The notes beneath the pieces are model-generated. The model saw only the letters and a list, made by a program, of their open reading frames with translations, ran no database searches and was not told the origin of the DNA. This document shows positions 42,865 to 52,937 of a stretch of DNA of 64,000 nucleotides, one piece after another (the stretch's first letter is position 1; every line of letters begins with the position of its first letter). The translations under genes were made by a program, and so were the position numbers. The DNA lies in the NCBI RefSeq assembly GCF_023715325.1, contig NZ_JAMBNX010000001.1, positions 496,001 to 560,000 of the forward strand, in the 5' to 3' direction. The DNA comes from Agromyces mediolanus (lineage in GTDB: Bacteria > Actinomycetota > Actinomycetes > Actinomycetales > Microbacteriaceae).

Positions 42865-43944
42865 GTGACGAGCTCGATTGATGCCCCGCGGGTCGGCCTC
42901 GGCATGCCGAGAATCCCGAGCGTGCGAGGCCGGCTCAAGGATATCCCTGCCGACCGACCCAAGCGCGTGCTGCTCGCCGCGCCCCGCGGCTACTGCGCCG
43001 GCGTCGACCGCGCCGTCGTCGCCGTCGAGAAGGCCCTCGAGCACTACGGTGCGCCCGTGTACGTGCGCAAGCAGATCGTGCACAACATCCACGTCGTGAC
43101 CGAGCTCGAGAAGCAGGGCGCGATCTTCGTGGACGAGGTCGACGAGGTGCCGGAGGGCGCGCACATCGTGTTCAGCGCGCACGGCGTGTCACCCGCCGTC
43201 GTGAACGCGGCCGCCGATCGGGGGCTGCACGCGATCGACGCCACCTGCCCGTTGGTGACGAAGGTGCATCGCGAGGCCGTGCGCTTCGCTCGCGACGACT
43301 TCGAGATCCTGCTCATCGGCCACGAGGGGCACGAGGAGGTCGAGGGCACCGCCGGCGAGGCCCCCGATCACGTCACGCTCGTGAACAGCCCCGACGACGT
43401 GCCCGACATCGAGGTGCGCGACCCCGACAAGGTCGTCTGGCTCTCGCAGACCACCCTCTCGGTCGACGAGACGATGGAGACGGTGCGGCGGCTGCGCGAG
43501 CGCTTCCCGAACCTGCAGGACCCGCCGTCCGACGACATCTGCTACGCCACGCAGAACCGTCAGGTCGCGATCAAGAAGGTCGCCGCCGAGGCGGAGCTCG
43601 TGATCGTGGTGGGCTCGGCGAACTCCTCGAACAGCGTGCGCCTCGTCGAGGTCGCCCTCGAGAACGGCGCCAAGGCCGCCTACCGGGTCGACTTCTCGAG
43701 CGAGATCCGCCAGGAGTGGCTCGAGGGCGTCGCCACGGTCGGCGTCACGAGCGGCGCCTCGGTGCCGGAGGGCCTCGTCACGGAGGTGCTCCTCGAGCTC
43801 GCCGACGCGGGCTACGGCGAGGTGGCCGAGGTGAAGACGGCCGAGGAGGACCTGATGTTCTCGCTGCCGAAGGAGCTCCGCAAAGACCTGGCGGGCAATC
43901 GCGACGCCCGGGCGCTCGGCGGTCGCACGCGCGCGAACGACTGA
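42865..43944 (+). CDS. ispH: 4-hydroxy-3-methylbut-2-enyl diphosphate reductase
   Basis: 359 aa, last enzyme of the MEP isoprenoid pathway, making IPP and DMAPP. The three [4Fe-4S] cysteines are Cys44 in RGYCAGVD, the Cys in [11 protein letters not shown], and the Cys in [11 protein letters not shown]. It also has the substrate-binding [11 protein letters not shown] and SANSSNS loops. The N-terminal ~30 residues are an extension before the core. It fits functionally with uppS in the same window. Followed by a hairpin terminator. Confidence 0.96.
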   Translation: MTSSIDAPRVGLGMPRIPSVRGRLKDIPADRPKRVLLAAPRGYCAGVDRAVVAVEKALEHYGAPVYVRKQIVHNIHVVTELEKQGAIFVDEVDEVPEGAHIVFSAHGVSPAVVNAAADRGLHAIDATCPLVTKVHREAVRFARDDFEILLIGHEGHEEVEGTAGEAPDHVTLVNSPDDVPDIEVRDPDKVVWLSQTTLSVDETMETVRRLRERFPNLQDPPSDDICYATQNRQVAIKKVAAEAELVIVVGSANSSNSVRLVEVALENGAKAAYRVDFSSEIRQEWLEGVATVGVTSGASVPEGLVTEVLLELADAGYGEVAEVKTAEEDLMFSLPKELRKDLAGNRDARALGGRTRAND

Positions 43945-43958
43945 GCGCTTCCGTTCCG

Positions 43959-43984
43959 GCCGGCGGCGGTGCTTCGCCGCCGGC
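43959..43984 (+). terminator. ispH terminator hairpin
   Basis: A 10-bp all-GC stem (GCCGGCGGCG) with a 6-nt loop, GTGCTT, 14 bp after the ispH stop and before the TetR promoter on the same strand. Confidence 0.8.
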
Positions 43985-43992
43985 GAACAGGA

Positions 43993-44021
43993 TTGGAGTG
44001 AGCGCTCACTCAGCGTAGGCT
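43993..44021 (+). promoter_or_regulatory. TetR-controlled promoter with palindromic operator
   Basis: TTGGAG (43993-43998), 17 bp, TAGGCT (44016-44021), then 7 bp to the GTG at 44029, so a leaderless transcript is predicted. A perfect 16-bp palindrome, GAGTGAGCGCTCACTC (43996-44011), overlaps the -35 and fills most of the spacer. This is a typical place for an autorepressing TetR to bind, probably shutting off the whole TetR-ABC operon. Confidence 0.75.
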
Positions 44022-44028
44022 CCCGCTC

Positions 44029-44679
44029 GTGACCACCACGAGCGAGGCCCGCAGAGGGCGGGCGAAGCCGATGTCCGTCGACGAGCGCCGCGAGGCGATC
44101 GCCCGGGCGACGCTGCCGCTGCTCATGGCGCACGGACGGGACGTCACCACCCGGCAGATCGCCGAGGCGGCGGGCGTCGCCGAGGGCACCCTGTTCCGCG
44201 TCTACGAGAGCAAGGACGCGATCGTGGATGCCGCGGTCGCGGCGTACCTCGAACCGGGCCCCTTCCGCGCGGAGCTCCGACGCATCGACCCCGCCCTGCC
44301 GCTCGAGCTCAAGGTGCGGATGATCATCGACCGCTTCCACGACCGCTTCACCGGCATCTTCGGCGTCTTCGCCGCCCTCGGCACCCACCCGAGGCCGCCG
44401 GTCGACGTCAACGTCGACGCGATCGTGGCGATCTTCTCGGAGCTGCTCGAGCCCGAGCTCGAACGCCTCCGCGTACCGCCGGCGACCGTCTTCGCCTTCG
44501 TCCGGGTCGTCGCGTTCGCCTCGGCGCTGCCCCACTTCAGCTCCACGATCTCGCTCGACTCCGCCGAGCTCGCGAGCCTCGTCTGCCGGGGCATCGCGAA
44601 CGATCCGCCGCACCCAGCGGACACGTCATCCGCCCTCGCCGACCGTCCCACCACCGAGAGGAGCGAGCTGTGCTCGTAA
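44029..44679 (+). CDS. TetR/AcrR family regulator of ABC exporter operon
   Basis: 216 aa. The TetR helix-turn-helix at about residues 20-66 has DVTTRQIAEAAGVAEGTLFRVYESKDAI; the ligand domain follows. GTG at 44029 is apparently leaderless. The 3' end overlaps the first ABC gene by 10 bp, so regulator and exporter are co-expressed and probably induced by the exported compound. Confidence 0.93.
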   Translation: MTTTSEARRGRAKPMSVDERREAIARATLPLLMAHGRDVTTRQIAEAAGVAEGTLFRVYESKDAIVDAAVAAYLEPGPFRAELRRIDPALPLELKVRMIIDRFHDRFTGIFGVFAALGTHPRPPVDVNVDAIVAIFSELLEPELERLRVPPATVFAFVRVVAFASALPHFSSTISLDSAELASLVCRGIANDPPHPADTSSALADRPTTERSELCS

Positions 44680-46403
44680 CCCTGCTTCGTCGATATCTGA
44701 GGCCGTACTGGCCACTGCTCGTCGCCGTCGTCGTCTTCCAGCTGGCGCAGTCGATCGCCTCGCTCTACCTGCCGAGCCTGAACGCCGACATCATCGACGA
44801 CGGCGTCGCGACCGGCGACACCGGCGTCATCTTCCGCCTCGGCGCCATCATGCTCGGCATCACCCTCGTGCAGGTCGCCTGCGCGATCGCCGCGGTGTAC
44901 TTCGGCGCCCGCGCCGCGATGGCCCTCGGCCGGGACCTCCGCCGCGGCGTGTTCCGCCGCGTCTCCGACTTCTCCGAGCAGGAGGTGTCGCGCTTCGGTG
45001 CGCCGAGCCTCATCACCCGCTCCACGAACGACGTGCAGCAGGTGCAGATGCTCGTGCTCATGAGCTGCACGATCCTCGTCTCCGCACCGATCCTCGCGAT
45101 CGGCGGCGTGATCATGGCGCTCCGCGAAGACCTGCAGCTCTCCTGGATCATGGTCGTCGCCGTGCCGGTGCTGCTCGTCTCCGTCGGGCTCATCATCAGT
45201 CGCATGGTGCCGCTGTTCCAGTCGATGCAGCGCAAGATCGACAACGTGAACCGCGTGCTGCGCGAGCAGCTCACCGGCATCCGGGTCATCCGTGCCTTCG
45301 TCCGCGAGGGCGTCGAGAGCTCGCGCTTCGACGAGGCGAACGACCAGCTCACCGACACGGCGCTGAAGGCGGGCCGGCTGTTCGCGCTCGTCTTCCCGAT
45401 CGTCATGCTCGTGCTGAACCTCTCCAGCATCGCCGTGCTCTGGTTCGGCGCGTTCCGCGTCGAGGACGGCTCGATGCAGATCGGCTCACTCACCGCGTTC
45501 CTCAGCTACCTCATCCAGATCCTCATGGCCGTGATGATGGCGACGATGATCGCGTTCCTGCTGCCCCGGGCCGCCGTGTCGGCCGGACGCATCGGCGAGG
45601 TCCTCGAGACCGAGCCGAGCGTCGTCGAGCCGACCGCGCCGGTGAGTGAGCTCACCGAGCCCGGCACCGTCGAGTTCCGCGACGTCACCTTCGCGTATCC
45701 CGGCGCCGACGAGCCGGTGCTGCGCGAGGTGAGCTTCACCGCCCGTCCAGGCCAGGTCACCGCGATCATCGGCAGCACGGGCGCGGGCAAGACCACCGTC
45801 GTGAACCTCGCCGCTCGGCTCTTCGACGCCACCTCGGGGAGTGTGCGCGTCGGCGGCATCGACGTCCGCGATCTCGACCCCGAGGTGCGGAACGACCAGT
45901 TCGGCCTCGTGCCGCAGAAGCCGTACCTGTTCGCCGGCACCGTCGCCTCCACCCTCCGCTACGGCAACCCCGAGGCGAGCGACGAGGAGCTCTGGGCCGC
46001 GCTCGAGACCGCGCAGGCCCGCGACTTCGTCGAAGCGATGCCCGAACAGCTCGAGGCGCCGATCGCGCAGGGCGGCACGAACGTCTCCGGCGGGCAGCGG
46101 CAGCGGCTCTCGATCGCCCGCGCCCTCGTCAAGCGACCACCCGTGTTCCTCTTCGACGACTCGTTCTCGGCGCTCGACACCGCGACCGACGCGCGCCTCC
46201 GGGCCGCACTCGAACGGAGCGTGGGCGACGCGACCATGATCGTCGTCGCCCAGCGCGTCGCCACGATCACCGGTGCGGACCAGATCCTCGTCATGGAGGA
46301 CGGCCGCATCCTCGATCGCGGCACCCACCCCGAACTGCTCGAACGATCGCAGGCCTACCGCGAGATCGTCGAGAGCCAGCTGAGCGTCGAGGAGGCGGCA
46401 TGA
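44670..46403 (+). CDS. Heterodimeric ABC exporter, half with degenerate ATPase site
   Basis: 577 aa TMD-NBD half-transporter. Six membrane segments in about residues 1-310, then the NBD: Walker A GSTGAGKTTVV (about 368), signature NVSGGQRQRLSIARAL, Walker B VFLFDD. The catalytic Glu position is Asp497 and the switch His position is Gln528 (VVAQRV), so its composite ATP site should be weak or non-hydrolytic, as in TM287/TM288-type heterodimers. GTG at 44670 after GAGAGGAG. The cargo may be a drug, peptide or lipid. Confidence 0.95.
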   Translation: MLVTLLRRYLRPYWPLLVAVVVFQLAQSIASLYLPSLNADIIDDGVATGDTGVIFRLGAIMLGITLVQVACAIAAVYFGARAAMALGRDLRRGVFRRVSDFSEQEVSRFGAPSLITRSTNDVQQVQMLVLMSCTILVSAPILAIGGVIMALREDLQLSWIMVVAVPVLLVSVGLIISRMVPLFQSMQRKIDNVNRVLREQLTGIRVIRAFVREGVESSRFDEANDQLTDTALKAGRLFALVFPIVMLVLNLSSIAVLWFGAFRVEDGSMQIGSLTAFLSYLIQILMAVMMATMIAFLLPRAAVSAGRIGEVLETEPSVVEPTAPVSELTEPGTVEFRDVTFAYPGADEPVLREVSFTARPGQVTAIIGSTGAGKTTVVNLAARLFDATSGSVRVGGIDVRDLDPEVRNDQFGLVPQKPYLFAGTVASTLRYGNPEASDEELWAALETAQARDFVEAMPEQLEAPIAQGGTNVSGGQRQRLSIARALVKRPPVFLFDDSFSALDTATDARLRAALERSVGDATMIVVAQRVATITGADQILVMEDGRILDRGTHPELLERSQAYREIVESQLSVEEAA

Positions 46404-48382
46404 GCGAGACGAAGCCCCCGAGGCCCCCGATGCGCCGCGGCCCGATGGGCGGCGGCCCGATGGGCGGCATGGGCATGCCGGCCGAGAAGTCGATGAACTT
46501 CGGGCCCTCCGCGAAGCGCCTCGTCGGACGGCTCGCGCCCGAGCGCGGCCCCGTCGTGTCCGTCATCCTGCTCGGCATCGTGAGCGTCGTGTTCTCGGTG
46601 CTCGGCCCGAAGATCCTCGGCCAGGCGACGAACCTCATCTTCGAGGGCTTCTTCTCGGCGCAGCTGCCCGCCGGCGCCACGAAGGAGCTGGTCGTCGAGG
46701 GCCTGCGCGCGCAGGGCCAGGACCAACAAGCCGACCTGCTGTCCTCCCTGAACCTCACGCCGGGCCAGGGCATCGATTTCGGCGCGGTCGCGACGGTGCT
46801 GCTCTGGGTGCTCGCGCTCTACGTGCTGTCCTCGCTGTTCGGCTGGGCGCAGGCCTATGTGCTGAACGGCGTGACACAGCGCACCGTGTACCGGCTGCGC
46901 CGAGAGGTCGAGGAGAAGATCCACCGGCTGCCGCTGTCGTACTTCGACAAGATGCAGCGCGGCGAGCTGCTCTCCCGGGTCACGAACGACATCGACAACA
47001 TCTCGCAGACGCTCCAGCAGACGATGAGTCAGCTGCTCACCTCGCTGCTCACCGTCGTCGGCGTGCTGATCATGATGTTCGTCATCTCGCCGTGGCTCGC
47101 GCTCATCGCGCTCGTCACCATCCCGGCGACGCTGCTCATCACGACGGTCATCGCGAAGCGCTCGCAGAAGCAGTTCGTGGCGCAGTGGACGCACACGGGC
47201 GTGCTGAACGCGCGCATCGAGGAGGCCTACTCGGGCCATTCGCTCGTGCGCGTCTTCGGCCGCACGAAGGAGGTCGAGCAGGCCTTCGACGAGAAGAACG
47301 AGGAGCTCTACCGGGCGAGCTTCGGCGCCCAGTTCGTGAGCGGCATCATCATGCCGGCGATGATGTTCGTCGGGAACCTCGTCTACGTCGTCATCGCCGT
47401 GGTCGGCGGGCTCATGGTCTCCGGCGGCTCGATCTCGCTCGGCGACGTGCAGGCCTTCATCCAGTACTCGCGTCAGTTCACGCAGCCGCTCAGCCAGCTG
47501 GGCGCGATGGCGAACCTGCTGCAGTCCGGCGTCGCGAGCGCCGAGCGCGTCTTCGAGCTGCTGGATGCCGAAGAGCAGGTGCCCGACCCCGTCGAGCCGG
47601 AGCGACCGGCGGAGGAGTCCGGCCGCCTCGTCTTCGAGGACGTCTCGTTCTCCTACGATCCCGAGCAGCCGCTCATCGAGGACCTCTCCCTCGTCGCGGA
47701 GCCCGGGCAGTCGATCGCGATCGTCGGGCCGACCGGCGCGGGAAAGACGACGCTCGTGAACCTCATCATGCGCTTCTACGAGCTCGACGGCGGCCGGATC
47801 ACCCTCGACGGCGTCGACGTCACGAAGATGACCCGCGACGAGTTGCGCGGCCGCATGGGCATGGTCCTGCAGGACACCTGGCTGTTCGCGGGCACCATCC
47901 GCGACAACATCGCCTACGGGCGCCCGGACGCCACGGAGGAGGAGCTCCTCGACGCCGCCCGCGCGACCTACGTCGACCGGTTCGTGCGCTCGCTGCCCGA
48001 CGGCTACGACACCGTGCTCGACGACGAGGCGTCGAACCTCTCCGCGGGCGAGCGGCAGCTGGTCACGATCGCCCGCGCGTTCCTCGCGCAGCCCTCGGTG
48101 CTGATCCTCGACGAGGCGACGAGCTCGGTCGACACGCGCACGGAGCTGCTGCTGCAGCACGCGATGAACGCGCTGCGGGCCGATCGCACGAGCTTCGTGA
48201 TCGCCCACCGGCTGTCGACGATCCGCGACGCCGACCTCATCCTCGTGATGGAGGCGGGGCACATCGTCGAGCAGGGCACGCACAGCGAGCTGCTCGCCGC
48301 GGACGGCGCGTACGCCCGGCTCTACGAGGCGCAGTTCGCCGCACCGATCGACGACGACGCGGAGGAGGCGGTCGCCTCCTGA
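46400..48382 (+). CDS. Heterodimeric ABC exporter, half with canonical ATPase site
   Basis: 660 aa. A Gly/Met/Pro-rich N-terminus (RRGPMGGGPMGGMGM) precedes six membrane segments, with an unusually long loop after the first (about residues 75-125). The NBD has Walker A GPTGAGKTTLV, signature NLSAGERQL, Walker B VLILDE with catalytic Glu572, and switch His603 (VIAHRL). ATG at 46400 overlaps the partner gene by 4 bp. It supplies the hydrolysing site of the heterodimer. Confidence 0.95.
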   Translation: MSETKPPRPPMRRGPMGGGPMGGMGMPAEKSMNFGPSAKRLVGRLAPERGPVVSVILLGIVSVVFSVLGPKILGQATNLIFEGFFSAQLPAGATKELVVEGLRAQGQDQQADLLSSLNLTPGQGIDFGAVATVLLWVLALYVLSSLFGWAQAYVLNGVTQRTVYRLRREVEEKIHRLPLSYFDKMQRGELLSRVTNDIDNISQTLQQTMSQLLTSLLTVVGVLIMMFVISPWLALIALVTIPATLLITTVIAKRSQKQFVAQWTHTGVLNARIEEAYSGHSLVRVFGRTKEVEQAFDEKNEELYRASFGAQFVSGIIMPAMMFVGNLVYVVIAVVGGLMVSGGSISLGDVQAFIQYSRQFTQPLSQLGAMANLLQSGVASAERVFELLDAEEQVPDPVEPERPAEESGRLVFEDVSFSYDPEQPLIEDLSLVAEPGQSIAIVGPTGAGKTTLVNLIMRFYELDGGRITLDGVDVTKMTRDELRGRMGMVLQDTWLFAGTIRDNIAYGRPDATEEELLDAARATYVDRFVRSLPDGYDTVLDDEASNLSAGERQLVTIARAFLAQPSVLILDEATSSVDTRTELLLQHAMNALRADRTSFVIAHRLSTIRDADLILVMEAGHIVEQGTHSELLAADGAYARLYEAQFAAPIDDDAEEAVAS

Positions 48383-48411
48383 CGGTCGGCTCGGGCCGCT
48401 CCGACGAGCGC

Positions 48412-48438
48412 GGCGCCCGGATGGCTCATCCGGGCGCC
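48412..48438 (+). terminator. Terminator hairpin after ABC exporter operon
   Basis: A perfect 12-bp stem (GGCGCCCGGATG) with loop GCT, about 30 bp after the ABC stop and 52 bp before the end of the convergent DUF6264-type gene. It could serve both directions. Confidence 0.82.
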
Positions 48439-48490
48439 AGGCGCAGCCGGCCTCCGTGCGCCGGCCGCGATCGGCGGCTCGACGCCGGAG

Positions 48491-49117
48491 CTACGGCGTC
48501 GGGGTCGGTGTCGGCGTCGTGACGCCCGTGACGAAATCGACGTACGTCGGGTCGTTCAGCATCACGATCGACAGCAGCACGAGCGTCACCGCGAACGAGG
48601 CGGCACCGCCGGCGAGCGGGATCCAGAAGGCGAGCCGTCCGGCGCGCAGGCGCAGCACCGACAGGCCGAGCACCGCGGCGTAGAGCGCGAGTTGGACGAT
48701 CGTGCCGACGAGCACGACCGTGGGCAGCCACTCGGGCGGGGTGAACGTGCCGACGCCCATGAGGTCGTAGCTCAGCTGCATCTGGCGGGGGATCTCCTGC
48801 AGCGATGCGGCCGAGTTCCAGGCGCCGAACGCGCCGAAGGCGAGCAGGCCGATCGTAAGGATCCGGTCCCAGCCGGGTGCGCGCCGGGCCGGGGCCGCCG
48901 AGGCATCCGCCGGCGTCGGCTGCGGCGGCAGCGGGGCGGATGCCTCGGGGCGCGCAGGCGCGGCGGGCGCGCTCGGCTCGGCCGCCTCGGGCGGCTGCCA
49001 GCTCCAGCCGGGGGGCGCGTACTCGCCGTAGCGAGGACGAGGCCGCTCGTCCGCCGACGGGGGAGTCGGGGTGCCCGGCTCCGGCGTCTCTGGACGTGCG
49101 GCCTCGTCGTTCGTCAT
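48491..49117 (-). CDS. DUF6264-type membrane protein
   Basis: 208 aa. A Pro/Ala/Glu-rich cytoplasmic N-terminus carries the marker PRYGEYAPPGWSWQPP, then four hydrophobic segments from about residue 88 onward and a short TPTPTPTP C-terminus. The N-terminal marker is typical of a Microbacteriaceae family of unknown function (DUF6264). ATG at 49117 just after the fba stop; the two genes may be co-transcribed. Confidence 0.82.
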   Translation of the reverse strand: MTNDEAARPETPEPGTPTPPSADERPRPRYGEYAPPGWSWQPPEAAEPSAPAAPARPEASAPLPPQPTPADASAAPARRAPGWDRILTIGLLAFGAFGAWNSAASLQEIPRQMQLSYDLMGVGTFTPPEWLPTVVLVGTIVQLALYAAVLGLSVLRLRAGRLAFWIPLAGGAASFAVTLVLLSIVMLNDPTYVDFVTGVTTPTPTPTP

Positions 49118-49124
49118 CTCGGTC

Positions 49125-50156
<1,032 letters not shown>

Positions 50157-50191
50157 GGAGACTCCTTCGTGACGACAGCGGGATCGCCACG

Positions 50192-50197
50192 AGTCTA
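50192..50197 (-). promoter_or_regulatory. -10 candidate (TAGACT) for fba
   Basis: TAGACT on the minus strand about 36 bp upstream of the fba ATG, giving a leader of about 29 nt that contains AAGGAG. No clear -35. Confidence 0.4.
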
Positions 50198-50250
50198 CCG
50201 AGTCCGTGTGCCGCTGCCGGGGGAGCGGGGACGTCCGCCAGGATGATGGC

Positions 50251-51312
50251 GTGATCGTTTCGTTGGATGTCGCTGATCTCACGGACCCGCTCGTGTCGGC
50301 GGTCGCCGCCGCGGCCGCCGGGTGCCTACCGCTCGTCGGGCGGGGCGACGGCGACGCGCTCGACGGCGCGGCGGTGGCCGCGATGCGAGCGGCGCTCGCC
50401 GTGGCGCCGGTCGACGGACGCGTCGTGGTGGGCGAGGGCGAGAAGGACGACGCGCCGATGCTGCGGCCGGGGGAACCCTTCGGTCGCGGCGGGACCGCAG
50501 TGGACCTCGCCGTCGATCCGGTCGACGGCACCAGGCTGGCCGCAGCGGGCCGCCCGGGCGCGATGGCGGTCGCTGCGGTGACGGCCCGCGGTGGCTTCCT
50601 CGACATCGGGCCGGCGCACTATCTCGACAAGCTCGTCACGTGGGTGCCGGGCATCGGGGTGCCGGGCGACGGCCCGGCGGATGCCTCGTCCGGCGACCTC
50701 GTCGCCGCGATTCCCGAGCTCGTGGCGCGGGCGGCCGAGCTGCGCGGGGTCACCGCCGCCGAGGTGCGTATCGCAGTGCAGGAGCGGCCTCGAAACCGCG
50801 CGCACGCCGAGGCGGTGCGCGCGAGCGGCGCCGAGCTGGTGGCGTTCGAGCACGGCGAGGTCGAGCGCGGCCTCCGGGCGCTGCACGGGGGCGTTTCCAG
50901 TGCCGCCGCGCCCGACACGTCGGGCTTGGCGGGCTCGGCCGACTCTGGTGGCTCGGCCGACTCGGGGCGGCTCGACGCCGTGCTCGGCATCGGCGGCGCG
51001 CCGGAGGGGGTGATCGTGGCGGGCGCCGCTCGCGCGCTCGGCGGATCGATGCTCGCCCGGTTCGCTCCGCAGTCTCGCCGCGAGGCGCAGCGGCTGCGCG
51101 ACGCACTCGGCGAGGATGCGGTCGACGTGCGGCGGGGGTATCGCCTCGACGAGCTCTGCCCCGGGCCCGCCGAGGTGGCGGTCGCGGCGGTCACGCGCTG
51201 CGAGATCGGCGTCTCGCTCGCGGGCGCGACGCGCACGCCGACCGGAATCCGCGTCGCCTGGTGGTCGGCCGACGCCGGGCGGCACGGCAGCCGCGACTTG
51301 ACGGGCGGTTAA
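50251..51312 (+). CDS. Divergent GlpX-type class II fructose-bisphosphatase paralog
   Basis: 353 aa. The lithium-sensitive phosphatase motifs are kept: GEGEKDDAPML, AVDPVDGT and GIGGAPEGV. It differs strongly from the canonical copy downstream: HYLDKLVTWVPG in place of FYMDKIVTGPAG, and a Gly/Ser/Asp-rich insert, SGLAGSADSGGSADSG, near residue 230. GTG at 50251 is the likely start; the predicted leader is short. It may have a changed substrate, such as another sugar bisphosphate, or a regulatory role. Function beyond the fold is unsure. Confidence 0.85.
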   Translation: MIVSLDVADLTDPLVSAVAAAAAGCLPLVGRGDGDALDGAAVAAMRAALAVAPVDGRVVVGEGEKDDAPMLRPGEPFGRGGTAVDLAVDPVDGTRLAAAGRPGAMAVAAVTARGGFLDIGPAHYLDKLVTWVPGIGVPGDGPADASSGDLVAAIPELVARAAELRGVTAAEVRIAVQERPRNRAHAEAVRASGAELVAFEHGEVERGLRALHGGVSSAAAPDTSGLAGSADSGGSADSGRLDAVLGIGGAPEGVIVAGAARALGGSMLARFAPQSRREAQRLRDALGEDAVDVRRGYRLDELCPGPAEVAVAAVTRCEIGVSLAGATRTPTGIRVAWWSADAGRHGSRDLTGG

Positions 51313-51325
51313 GAACCGGCGAAAT

Positions 51326-51352
51326 TGCACGCTCGTGCACGCGGAATCCGCG
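51326..51352 (+). terminator. Two small adjacent hairpins downstream of glpX paralog
   Basis: TGCACG-CT-CGTGCA (51326-51339) is followed at once by CGCGG-AAT-CCGCG (51340-51352) and GTCTGTTT. This may be a weak terminator. The canonical glpX promoter candidate TAGGCT (51374-51379) follows. Confidence 0.45.
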
Positions 51353-51455
51353 GTCTGTTTCGAGCGGGCTGGTTAGGCTCGTGGTGGCGGGAACACCGCC
51401 GATCGGCGCGCCGTGAGACGATCCGCGGTGCAGATGCGTCCTGGAGGACCCCCTC

Positions 51456-52445
51456 ATGAGCAACGAAGCCAGCCTGTTCCACCACCCCGACCGCAACCTC
51501 GCGCTGGAGCTCGTGCGGGCGACGGAGGCGGCGGCGATCCGGGCGGTTCCGTGGATCGGCAAGGGCGACAAGAACGCGGCCGACGGTGCAGCGGTCGACG
51601 CCATGCGCGCGTTCCTCGCGACGGTCGACTTCGACGGCGTCATCGTGATCGGCGAGGGCGAGAAGGACGAGGCGCCGATGCTCTTCAACGGCGAGCGCGT
51701 CGGCTCCGGCGACGGTCCCGCCTGCGACATCGCGGTCGACCCGATCGACGGCACCTCGCTCACCGCGGCGGGCCGTTCGCACGCGCTGTCGGTGCTGGCG
51801 GTGTCCGACCGCGGCACGATGCTCGACGCCTCCAGCGTGTTCTACATGGACAAGATCGTCACCGGCCCGGCGGGCCGCGGTGTCGTCGACATCCGCAAGC
51901 CCATCGGCGAGAACATCCGCGCGTACGCCGCCGCGATCGGCAAGGACGTCGCCGATGTGCGGGTCGCCGTGCTCGACCGTCCGCGCCACGAGCAGCTGAT
52001 CGCCGACATCCGCGCCGCGGGCGCCGGCACCCGGCTCATCCTCGACGGCGACGTCGCGGGCGGCATCAATGCCGCCCGGCACGACTCGCGCATCGACATG
52101 TGCGTCGGCATCGGCGGCAGCCCCGAGGGCATCACGACCGCGTGCGCGGTGAAGGCGCTCGGCGGGTTCATGCAGGGCCGGCTCGCACCGAAGGACGACG
52201 AGGAGCGCGCCCGCGGCACCGCTGCGGGGCTCGACGTCGACGCGGTGCTCGAGCTCGAGGACATGGTGCGCGGCGACAACACCTTCTTCGTCGCGACGGG
52301 CGTGACCGACGGGGCGCTCGTGGCGGGAGTGAAGCGGGAGGGCGACTACATCACGACGGAGTCGGTCGTGCTGCGCTCCAAGTCGGGCACGCTGCGCCGT
52401 GTGCAGGCGGAGCACCTCGCCTCGAAGTGGCTCGACGAGGACTGA
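51456..52445 (+). CDS. glpX: Class II fructose-bisphosphatase
   Basis: 329 aa, the usual GlpX length. It hydrolyses fructose-1,6-bisphosphate to fructose-6-phosphate in gluconeogenesis. The metal-binding motifs are GEGEKDEAPML and AVDPIDGT, with FYMDKIVTGP and GIGGSPEG. ATG at 51456 with a GGAGGA site; predicted leader about 70 nt from TAGGCT at 51374. It lies next to the paralog and divergent from fba. Confidence 0.96.
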   Translation: MSNEASLFHHPDRNLALELVRATEAAAIRAVPWIGKGDKNAADGAAVDAMRAFLATVDFDGVIVIGEGEKDEAPMLFNGERVGSGDGPACDIAVDPIDGTSLTAAGRSHALSVLAVSDRGTMLDASSVFYMDKIVTGPAGRGVVDIRKPIGENIRAYAAAIGKDVADVRVAVLDRPRHEQLIADIRAAGAGTRLILDGDVAGGINAARHDSRIDMCVGIGGSPEGITTACAVKALGGFMQGRLAPKDDEERARGTAAGLDVDAVLELEDMVRGDNTFFVATGVTDGALVAGVKREGDYITTESVVLRSKSGTLRRVQAEHLASKWLDED

Positions 52446-52512
52446 GTCCAGCCCCTCGACGCGATCCTCCTCGCGTGCCAGGCTGTGCCCTGACCCGATC
52501 GAGGAGGTTGCC

Positions 52513-52902
52513 ATGATCGAGATTCGCGATGCGTTCCCCGGCTTCGCCGTGCGGGACGTCGATACAGCGCTCGCCTTCTACCGCGACGTACTGGGGTTCG
52601 ATGTCGGCGAGGCGATGGGCGGTTTCAGCTTCGCGCTGCCTTCGGGGCAATCGGTGTTCGTGTACGGCAAGCCGGATCATTCGCCGGCGCCGTTCACGAT
52701 CCTGAACTTGGAGGTCGACGACCTCGATGCCGCCGTCGATGCGCTGAACGCGGCCGGCGTGGTGACGAAGATCTACTCGGGCGAGCAGGACTACGGCACC
52801 GACGAGCGCGGGATCGCGCACGGCCGGGAGTCGGGGATGGGGCCGGACATCTGCTGGTTCCGCGACCCTTCGGACAACGTGCTCAGCGTGCTGCGCAGCT
52901 GA
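52513..52902 (+). CDS. VOC family protein (glyoxalase-like)
   Basis: 129 aa single VOC module: PGFAVRDVDTALAFYRDVLGF opens the first beta-alpha-beta-beta-beta unit, NLEVDDLDAAVDALNAAGV the second, and ICWFRDPSDNVLSVL is the typical end. Metal ligands are not obvious. The reaction is unknown; relatives include dioxygenases and resistance proteins. ATG at 52513 with GAGGAGG at 52501-52507. Confidence 0.88.
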   Translation: MIEIRDAFPGFAVRDVDTALAFYRDVLGFDVGEAMGGFSFALPSGQSVFVYGKPDHSPAPFTILNLEVDDLDAAVDALNAAGVVTKIYSGEQDYGTDERGIAHGRESGMGPDICWFRDPSDNVLSVLRS

Positions 52903-52937
52903 TCGCGAGCGCGCGAGCGGGCTGGCGCGGCGTCGGT

